A DNA stretch of 11,767 bases from Symbiobacteriaceae bacterium. GTDB taxonomy: Bacteria > Bacillota > JAAYKD01 > WRDA01. The stretch lies in contig WREE01000050.1 of the NCBI GenBank assembly GCA_009779515.1, forward strand, positions 1 to 11,767, given 5' to 3'. The position numbers and the translations under genes are program-made. Below are positions 7,190 through 11,767 of this stretch, one piece after another (position 1 is the first letter of the stretch; each line of letters begins with the position of its first letter). The notes below the pieces were generated by a model that had not been told where the DNA came from, made no database searches, and saw only the letters and a program-made list of their open reading frames with translations.

Positions 7190-9277
7190 ATGTTTGCTTC
7201 GTTGGATGGATTTTTAAGGTTAGCTCTTCTGGTTTCCATGTTAGCGTTTGCTTTTGCTTCCTGGTTGTACCAATGGGTAAATCGTCAACCCTCCAGCAAC
7301 CCTCGGGTAGCTGAGGTAGGCAAGTACATCCGGGATGGCTCCTACACCTTCCTGCGAGCGGAGTATAAGGAATTAGCCAAATTTGCTGGTATCCTGGCAG
7401 TTCTTATCCTCATATTTCTCCCTAAAGGTATTTGGCTGGGCAATCCAGCTGAAAATGTGCTCATGGCGGTAGCCTACTTAGCCGGCACCATTTTTTCAGG
7501 AGCGGCAGGTTATATCGGCATAAGTATTGCCACCATCGCCAACATCAAGTCGGCTGAGGCAGCTCAGCAGGGGATCCGCTCTTCTTTTATGGCAAGTTTC
7601 CGGGGTGGAGCTGTGATGGGGATGTCAGTGGTGGGCTCGGTGTTGCTGGGAGTATCCTGCTTGCTGTATATTACCGACAACACTTCGGTGCTGCTGGGCT
7701 TTAGCTTTGGCGCTAGCTCTATTGCTCTTTTTGCTAAGGCAGGAGGCGGTATTTTTACCAAGTCGGCAGATATATCGGCAGATTTAGTGGGTAAAGTAGA
7801 GCTGGGGATCCCGGAAGATGACCCCCGTAACCCGGCAGTTATTGCCGATAATGTGGGGGACAACGTGGGTGATGTAGCCGGGATGGGCGCCGATTTGTTT
7901 GACAGCAATGTCGCCTCCATTTCGGCAGCTCTGGTTATCGCCAGTGTCCTGGACAAGGGAATGGGAAGCGTGGTTAACGCCTCCATGGTTATCTGCTTTG
8001 CCACTCTGGGGCTACTCTCCTCCATGATAGGTGTCTCCATGGCTAAAATGGGGGAAAAGAGTAACCCTACTCAGGCGCTTAACAACAGCACTTATATAAC
8101 CACCGCCATCTTTGTGGTGGTTACTGGTATCGCTACCTCTGTGCTGGGTTATAATTGGCGTATATGGGGGGCAAGTATGGTGGGATTAGCTATAGGGGTC
8201 ATCATTGGCATGGTCACCGACTACTTCACCAACGACGAAAAGCCTCCGGTGCGAGCGACCGCCAAAGCTGCGGAAACTGGTCCGGCTTTTACTATCCTCT
8301 CTGGTATTTCCTACGGCTTTATGAGCGTGCTCCCTCCTCTGATCGGTATTGGGGTCTCTTCTTTGGTAGCCTACAAGCTCTGTGAACCTATCGGTGAAGG
8401 GTATGCCATGTTTGGCATCGCCATGGCAGCAGTGGGCATGCTCTCGATTGTGGGTATGATTATCTCTAACGACGCTTATGGTCCCATTGTGGATAACGCC
8501 CGGGGTTTGGTGGAGATGGGAGATTTAGGTGAGGAAGCGTTAGAAGCCACGGATATTTTAGACAGCGCTGGCAATACCGTTAAAGCTATTACCAAAGGTT
8601 TCGCCATTGGCGCCGCAGGGCTTACTGTTATCGCTCTGTTGGGAGCTTTCATGAGCGAGGTAAATGAAGCGGCAGTCCGTCTAGGTTTGGTGGGTATATC
8701 CGGCTTTGATATCATGGATCCCACCGTCTTTTTTGGGATGTTAGTCGGCGGTGGGGTGCCAGCGCTCTTCTCCGCCATGTTGATGCTGGGGGTCAGCCGT
8801 AATGCCCAGCGTATGGTGGTGGAAATCCATCGCCAATTCAATGATATACCCGGTTTGAAAGAAGGAGAACCCGGCGTAGTGCCCGAGTATGCCAAGTGTA
8901 TTGAAATTGCCACCAGCGGTGCCTTGAAGGAGTTAGTACCTGCCGGCGCCGCCACCATTGGTATTACCTTGCTAGTAGGTTATGTGGGTGGCGTCAAAGC
9001 CCTTGGTGGCTTCCTGTGCGGCAATATTGTTACCGGTTTGCTGTTAGCTCTCTTTATGAGTAACGCCGGCGGTTTATGGGACAATGCCAAGAAGTTTGTG
9101 GAATCCGGCCATCACGGTGGCAAAGGCTCTGATGCTCATAAAGCAGCCGTGGTGGGAGATACCGTGGGTGACCCCTTTAAAGATACTGCCGGTCCTTCCA
9201 TCAACACTCAAATTACCGTGGTTTCTCTAATTGCCTCCCTGGCTGCCACTTTGTTTCTAACCATGTCTATCTTTTAA
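7190..9277 (+). CDS. hppA: Membrane-bound ion-translocating pyrophosphatase, predicted K+-independent H+ pump
   Basis: Integral membrane enzyme of 695 aa that hydrolyses cytoplasmic pyrophosphate and pumps ions outward. Its length and roughly 15-16 hydrophobic segments fit the family. The substrate-binding signature lies around 205-239: DLVGKVE, then GIPEDDPRNPAVIADNVGDN, GDVAGMGADLF. The second conserved Asp/Lys set is DAHKAAVVGDTVGDPFKDTAGPS (starting D648). In GNTVKAITKGFAIG the residue at the K+-dependence position is K465 rather than Ala. In the family, Lys there marks K+-independent enzymes, which are proton pumps, whereas known Na+ pumps are K+-dependent. The frame is open back to a TTG at 7148 that lies in the hairpin. 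ATG 7190 is chosen for its 9 nt spacing from GAGAGGG (7174-7180); ATG 7181 is in frame but abuts that site. The gene converges on the QueG-like gene with a 2 bp gap. Confidence 0.95.
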   Translation: MFASLDGFLRLALLVSMLAFAFASWLYQWVNRQPSSNPRVAEVGKYIRDGSYTFLRAEYKELAKFAGILAVLILIFLPKGIWLGNPAENVLMAVAYLAGTIFSGAAGYIGISIATIANIKSAEAAQQGIRSSFMASFRGGAVMGMSVVGSVLLGVSCLLYITDNTSVLLGFSFGASSIALFAKAGGGIFTKSADISADLVGKVELGIPEDDPRNPAVIADNVGDNVGDVAGMGADLFDSNVASISAALVIASVLDKGMGSVVNASMVICFATLGLLSSMIGVSMAKMGEKSNPTQALNNSTYITTAIFVVVTGIATSVLGYNWRIWGASMVGLAIGVIIGMVTDYFTNDEKPPVRATAKAAETGPAFTILSGISYGFMSVLPPLIGIGVSSLVAYKLCEPIGEGYAMFGIAMAAVGMLSIVGMIISNDAYGPIVDNARGLVEMGDLGEEALEATDILDSAGNTVKAITKGFAIGAAGLTVIALLGAFMSEVNEAAVRLGLVGISGFDIMDPTVFFGMLVGGGVPALFSAMLMLGVSRNAQRMVVEIHRQFNDIPGLKEGEPGVVPEYAKCIEIATSGALKELVPAGAATIGITLLVGYVGGVKALGGFLCGNIVTGLLLALFMSNAGGLWDNAKKFVESGHHGGKGSDAHKAAVVGDTVGDPFKDTAGPSINTQITVVSLIASLAATLFLTMSIF

Positions 9278-9279
9278 GC

Positions 9280-10233
9280 TCAGGCCAGCCTTTTTGCTGC
9301 CCAGGTTGCTATGGTAGCCAGTGATTGATCATCGCTCTCCTTCAGGGGAGCGATGAGTGGCAGCAGATCCTTGCGGTTAGTATTAGCTGCCGCCAGCACA
9401 GCCTGGGTTTTCAGGCGATTGAGAGACAAGTGATGGTTGTTATGCTGGCGGATCCCCTCTAGGTCTGGTTCACTTAGCAAAGCAGCCAGCGTCATGCTCT
9501 GCAGGATGTCCAAGGGTAACGGCTGTTGCTCCAGATGCGAATTATAAGGACATATCTTCTGGCAGGTGTCGCAACCCTGAATGCGCTTACCCATCAGGGC
9601 ATAGTCTGCTTCAGGCATGTATTCTGGTCGGTAAATAGAATTACACAGGCAGCGCAGAGCATCGATGCCGTTATCTGCCGAGATGGCTTGGGTTGGGCAG
9701 ACCGCGATGCATTTGCCGCACTGCTCACAAAGGGTAACCGTATCCTGTTCCTGTCCCCGAGCATTAGCCGGGGGGGGAGCATGGATGACGATGACACTTA
9801 TGCTGGTAAAGCTACCGTACACAGGGTTTAATAATAACCCGTTTAAACCTCCAACCCCCAGACCGGCTCGCACAGCCGCAGCGCGTTCCGGCAGAGGAGA
9901 GTCTTTAGCTACTTCGTAGCCCATGGCGGTGACTGCTTGCTTCCAGGCTTCTCTGCGTTTGGCATCGGCGGTCACAGTCAGGTAATGGGCTGCCATTTCA
10001 CCGCGGTCTGGTGGCCATTCTTCCCTAGGTGGTGTGGGTGCCAGAGCTACCCAGATGGTTATTTCATCTCTAGACCATCCCGTAACCTTGGCGGGGTCGT
10101 GTTCAAATTTCATATATTGTCCCAGAGGCAGGCTGTTAAGCCGTTCGCGCCAAGCCTCGAAGGGTTGACCGGTAACAGGTCTGGCTTCAAGATACCCCAG
10201 GCTTAGTGCGCTTTCTCTAATTCTGTCCTGCAT
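9280..10233 (-). CDS. queG: QueG-like double [4Fe-4S] protein (epoxyqueuosine reductase family)
   Basis: 317 aa on the minus strand. QueG proteins are cobalamin-dependent reductases finishing queuosine in tRNA. Seen here: the family stretch PERAAAVRAGLG-GG-N-LLLNPVYGSF (about 115-142), a ferredoxin-type cluster motif C169-x2-C172-x2-C175-x3-C179-P, then C195/C197, then the QueG-type C221-DTC224-QKIC228-PYN. A C-terminal HEAT-like helix pair (LNRLKTQAVLAAANTNRKDLLPLI) is also typical. It is shorter than usual QueG (about 350-380 aa), and the YARGRDYH motif holding the catalytic Asp is not recognisable; the nearest segment is HYLTVTADAKRREAW (83-97). It may therefore be a divergent paralogue with another substrate. 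AGGAGGG (10241-10247) precedes the ATG, inside the end of the DUF1805 gene, whose stop is 4 nt upstream. The two genes are clearly one operon. Confidence 0.75.
   Translation of the reverse strand: MQDRIRESALSLGYLEARPVTGQPFEAWRERLNSLPLGQYMKFEHDPAKVTGWSRDEITIWVALAPTPPREEWPPDRGEMAAHYLTVTADAKRREAWKQAVTAMGYEVAKDSPLPERAAAVRAGLGVGGLNGLLLNPVYGSFTSISVIVIHAPPPANARGQEQDTVTLCEQCGKCIAVCPTQAISADNGIDALRCLCNSIYRPEYMPEADYALMGKRIQGCDTCQKICPYNSHLEQQPLPLDILQSMTLAALLSEPDLEGIRQHNNHHLSLNRLKTQAVLAAANTNRKDLLPLIAPLKESDDQSLATIATWAAKRLA
9329..9356 (+). terminator. Hairpin inside the QueG-like gene, possible hppA transcript end
   Basis: TCATCGCTCTCC (9329-9340) pairs with GGGGAGCGATGA (9345-9356) across a TTCA loop. In + strand RNA all 12 pairs form with one U-G wobble; in minus strand RNA that pair is a C-A mismatch. 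It starts about 50 nt after the hppA stop, in a place where no other terminator is seen. No T-run follows, so termination is uncertain. Confidence 0.3.
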
Positions 10234-10237
10234 GTAG

Positions 10238-10582
10238 CTACCCTCCTAGCGGTTGGGAAAACAGGCTTACCAGCTCCGCGCCGGTCATCTCCTTGGTTGC
10301 TCCCATACTCACAGCGCTTTGGGAAAGCATCACCGGCTTACCTATCAGTATGTTCTCCAGCCGGGCTGCGGAAAAGATAGCCAGGGGTAGGTTCAGGCGA
10401 TCAGAGACGCTTAAGTCCACCAGGCGACAAGCCAGCATGCCATGCTGACAATTGATGGTTAGAAGGAACTGGCTGGTTCCCGGCAGAGATACCTCCACAC
10501 CCTCTACCTCGTACTCACCCACGACGAGGCGATAGATAGCACTGCTGGCGCTCTTGAATACTGTTTCTTGTTTGTTGTCCAT
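10238..10582 (-). CDS. DUF1805 family protein (YunC-like), function unknown
   Basis: 114 aa on the minus strand, soluble, no signal peptide or membrane segment. The pattern is that of DUF1805: a VEGVEVSLPGTSQFLL strand (about 27-42), GMLACRLVDLSVSDRL (about 48-63, where the family has G-hydrophobic-MCG-LD), an AIFSAARLENIL segment (68-79) and a C-terminal Lys-V-x-x-x-S-x-x-A-x-x-MGATKEMTGAEL (82-104, family GMTG-EAL). No catalytic function is established for the family to my knowledge. The ATG has an excellent AAGGAGGG (10593-10600 on the minus strand). A -10-like TATAAT (10639-10644) lies about 57 nt upstream. The QueG-like gene follows after 4 nt, with its ribosome binding site inside this gene, so expression is tightly linked. 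Confidence 0.75.
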   Translation of the reverse strand: MDNKQETVFKSASSAIYRLVVGEYEVEGVEVSLPGTSQFLLTINCQHGMLACRLVDLSVSDRLNLPLAIFSAARLENILIGKPVMLSQSAVSMGATKEMTGAELVSLFSQPLGG

Positions 10583-10600
10583 CTGTTAAGCCCTCCTTAT

Positions 10601-10644
10601 GGTGAATCACCACTTTGCAGTATAGTTAGTAATATGATATTATA
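10601..10644 (-). promoter_or_regulatory. Probable promoter region and possible operator of the DUF1805/queG operon
   Basis: Reading the minus strand, a perfect -10 box TATAAT is at 10644-10639; a second, TATACT, is at about 10625-10620. No convincing -35 box is seen at 16-18 nt from either. Between the -10 and the ribosome binding site lies the palindrome GGTGAATCACC (10601-10611, 5 bp arms around one central base), a reasonable place for a repressor to bind. The operator idea is inference. Confidence 0.4.
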
Positions 10645-10678
10645 GTATGCGGAAAAAGTCTACATATTTTCGCAGCAA

Positions 10679-10973
10679 ATGCCAATAAAACTCCCTACTG
10701 CTGCCAAGGTTTACTGTTTTATGGCAAATAATAGGTATTTTTCTAATATGAGATTAGACGAGCAGAGCTTTGTTGGGCAAATAGGCGATAAACCCTGGGA
10801 TGTACTCATATCCCGATTGACAAAGAAACTGCTATGCGCTATGATGCAAACAGCACGGTTAGCGAAACCATGAAGCGCTGCAGAGACAACGGGCTAGAGT
10901 TAAAGGCATATCGACTGGTTATGTCATTAAGTATCTCCGTGATCGTCTTTGGTGTTACATGATAAAGCTGTAA
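10679..10973 (+). pseudogene. Decayed short gene, reading frame broken at least twice, unknown family
   Basis: No single frame is long, but three frames join into one plausible coding path. From ATG 10679 the frame reads MPIKLPTAAKVYCFMANNRY ... GDKPWDVLI, to about 10810. A +2 shift near 10811-10812 leads to PIDKETAMRYDANSTVSETM and KRCRDNGLE (10813 to about 10899). A further shift near 10899-10902 leads to VKGISTGYVIKYLRDRLWCY and MIKL, with TAA at 10971-10973. The unshifted continuations look less protein-like (LTKKLLCAMMQTARLAKP; KAYRLVMSLSISVIVFGVT). A hairpin with T-rich tail starts 2 nt after that TAA, as expected at the end of a former gene. No ribosome binding site is seen before 10679. 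The middle frame alone is open from 10792 and reads TLGCTHIPID, which resembles the GCTH motif of racemases, but this is too short to name it. I do not recognise the family. Confidence 0.4.
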
Positions 10974-10975
10974 TG

Positions 10976-11000
10976 AGAAGCCCCAGCCGGGGTTTCTACT
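10976..11000 (+). terminator. Terminator-like hairpin after the decayed gene
   Basis: AGAAGCCCC (10976-10984) pairs with GGGGTTTCT (10989-10997) around an AGCC loop, 9 pairs with one G-U. The 3' side is T-rich (TTTCTACTCT). It sits 2 nt after the TAA at 10971-10973. It could be a rho-independent terminator of the decayed gene. Confidence 0.5.
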
Positions 11001-11008
11001 CTGCTAGA

Positions 11009-11074
11009 TGGGGGCTACCCGCCCCCAAACCCCAGACTCCCACCCCACGCACACGTTCGCGGGGACCCCGAGTC
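11009..11074. repeat. GC-rich patch of inverted repeats
   Basis: TGGGGGC (11009-11015) pairs with GCCCCCA (11021-11027) over a 5 nt loop. CGGGGACCCCG (11060-11070) is a perfect palindrome around one A. GACTC (11035-11039) and GAGTC (11070-11074) can close a larger stem. No open frame is convincing. The composition is more GC-rich than the flanks, which suggests an inserted repetitive intergenic element. No transposase is present. Confidence 0.4.
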
Positions 11075-11096
11075 CAGTAAGTGTACACAAATTCCA

Positions 11097-11124
11097 GCGG
11101 GACGATTACCATCGTCCCCTACGA
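11097..11124 (-). repeat. Hairpin repeat unit, inverted copy
   Basis: Read on the minus strand, this 28 nt unit is TCGTAGGGG-ACGAT-GGTA-ATCGT-CCCGC, with a perfect 8 bp stem GGGACGAT/ATCGTCCC and a 4 nt loop. It matches 22 of 28 positions of the two direct copies to its right. Two of the differences are paired stem changes (A-T to C-G and C-G to A-T). Confidence 0.65.
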
Positions 11125-11136
11125 TGGATTGGCGAT

Positions 11137-11212
11137 GGATTTTCGTAGGGGCAGATGGCAATCTGCCCGTTGGTGCGGATTTTCGTAGGGGCAGATGGCA
11201 ATCTGCCCGTTG
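11137..11212 (+). repeat. Tandem hairpin repeat, two direct 36 bp copies
   Basis: Two identical 36 bp copies (11137-11172 and 11177-11212) are separated by GTGC, giving a 40 bp period. Each starts GGATTTTCGTAGGGG and contains a perfect hairpin GGGCAGAT-GGCA-ATCTGCCC. The core of each copy (11143-11170, 11183-11210) is the same unit as the inverted copy at 11097-11124. The arrangement resembles REP or MITE-type intergenic elements. No transposase is nearby. The array ends about 46 nt before metY. Confidence 0.8.
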
Positions 11213-11258
11213 ATGCTTCTACTCACATTATTAAAATGAAAATTAAGGATGGATGAAC

Positions 11259-11767
11259 ATGACGAAGTTTGAAACTCAGCAAATTCGAGCAGGTTACACA
11301 CCGGATCCTGTAACCAAATCTTATGTTCCCCCTCTGTACATGACATCGGCTTATATCTACGATTCGGCCCAAGATGCCCAAGAAATTTTTGAGCTGAAAA
11401 AACCGGGTAATATCTATACCAGGTTGGGTAATCCTACGACAGCGTTTCTCGAAGACCGTTTAGCCGACTTAGACGGAGGTGTAGGAGCTTTAGCCTTTGC
11501 CAGCGGACATGCTGCCTTTGTGGGTGCAGTGGTAACTATCATGCAGCAGGGACAGCATATAGTTGCCGGCAAAACCTTGTACGGTGGCACGGTAAATCTG
11601 CTTACCCACACTCTACCCCGTTTAGGCATTACGACCACCTTTGTAGATACCGATGATCCCGAAAATATCCGTCAAGCTCTTCGTCCCGAAACTCGCCTTA
11701 TCTACGTGGAGACCATCGGTAATCCAGCATGTAACCTCTGTGACATCGATGCCATAGCTGCCATTGC
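11259..11767 (+). CDS. metY: O-acetylhomoserine sulfhydrylase / cystathionine gamma-synthase family PLP enzyme, 5' part
   Basis: 169 complete codons are present and the gene runs off the window. MetY makes homocysteine from O-acetylhomoserine and sulfide in the cytoplasm. The N-terminus FETQQIRAGYTPDPVTKSYV (4-23) is typical of MetY. NIYTRLGNPT (51-60) supplies the Tyr and Arg that hold the PLP phosphate of the neighbouring subunit. ASGHAA (81-86) is the SG-AA phosphate loop, YGGT (108-111) carries the ring-stacking Tyr, and ETIGNPACN (151-159) is the family E-xx-NP. The Asp and the PLP-binding Lys lie beyond the end, so activity cannot be judged. ATG 11259 is chosen because AAGGATGG (11245-11252) is well spaced; in-frame ATG 11253 is too close. 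A poor promoter candidate is TTGATG (11210-11215) with TAAAAT (11232-11237), 16 nt apart. Cystathionine gamma-synthase is the main alternative. Confidence 0.88.
   Translation, partial: MTKFETQQIRAGYTPDPVTKSYVPPLYMTSAYIYDSAQDAQEIFELKKPGNIYTRLGNPTTAFLEDRLADLDGGVGALAFASGHAAFVGAVVTIMQQGQHIVAGKTLYGGTVNLLTHTLPRLGITTTFVDTDDPENIRQALRPETRLIYVETIGNPACNLCDIDAIAAI

Noticed and set aside
7564..8040. 158 aa minus-strand open frame opposite hppA
   Set aside because: It is the antisense shadow of hppA, with low-complexity Thr/Ser/Pro composition and no ribosome binding site.
8476..8958. 160 aa minus-strand open frame opposite hppA
   Set aside because: This is also a shadow of hppA; the composition follows the codon bias of the true gene.
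10792..10962. Glutamate/aspartate racemase fragment suggested by LGCTHIPI
   Set aside because: The motif is short, the following residues do not fit the family, and a neighbouring-frame join (WDVLI-PIDKE) explains the segment as well.
11097..11212. CRISPR array
   Set aside because: Copies are in mixed orientation, two direct copies are only 4 bp apart, there are no spacers and no cas genes.

Overview
The window looks like part of the chromosome of an anaerobic bacterium, most likely a Chloroflexota member of the Dehalococcoidia/Anaerolineae type. This is inferred from three things: the lipoprotein with a Thr/Pro-rich linker after the lipobox (TTPTTAPTQAPTAAPTQPP style), a stand-alone carboxyltransferase, and a membrane pyrophosphatase. 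Base composition appears close to even. No rRNA, tRNA or CRISPR array is visible. Nothing here can be proven to be a new system: most of the window is recognisable housekeeping and transport, and the less ordinary material lies in the intergenic regions at about 6980-7189 and 10583-11258.

Left part (1-5460, + strand): an oligopeptide/dipeptide ABC importer in the order oppB (3' end only), oppC, oppD, oppF, oppA. Junctions are tight: oppB/oppC share one base (TGATG), oppC/oppD are 19 nt apart, and oppD/oppF share one base (TAGTG). The lipoprotein gene oppA follows after a 175 nt gap with its own strong ribosome binding site. A 14 bp GC-rich hairpin follows oppA.

Middle (5471-9277, + strand): a biotin-dependent carboxyltransferase subunit (pyruvate carboxylase B / oxaloacetate decarboxylase alpha / transcarboxylase 5S family) with no biotin domain. 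It is followed by hppA, an ion-pumping membrane pyrophosphatase of the predicted K+-independent, proton-pumping subtype. hppA has a good promoter about 180 nt upstream and a structured leader with overlapping alternative hairpins and a 17 bp hairpin.

Right part: a minus-strand two-gene operon (10582 to 9280) encodes a DUF1805 protein and a QueG-like double [4Fe-4S] protein, and it converges on hppA with a 2 bp gap. Next to its promoter is a decayed + strand gene whose reading passes through three frames and ends at a terminator-like hairpin. After a GC-rich inverted-repeat patch comes a small family of hairpin repeats (one inverted, two direct copies) in which two stem base pairs have changed in a compensating way. 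The window ends inside metY, a PLP enzyme of sulfur amino acid synthesis.
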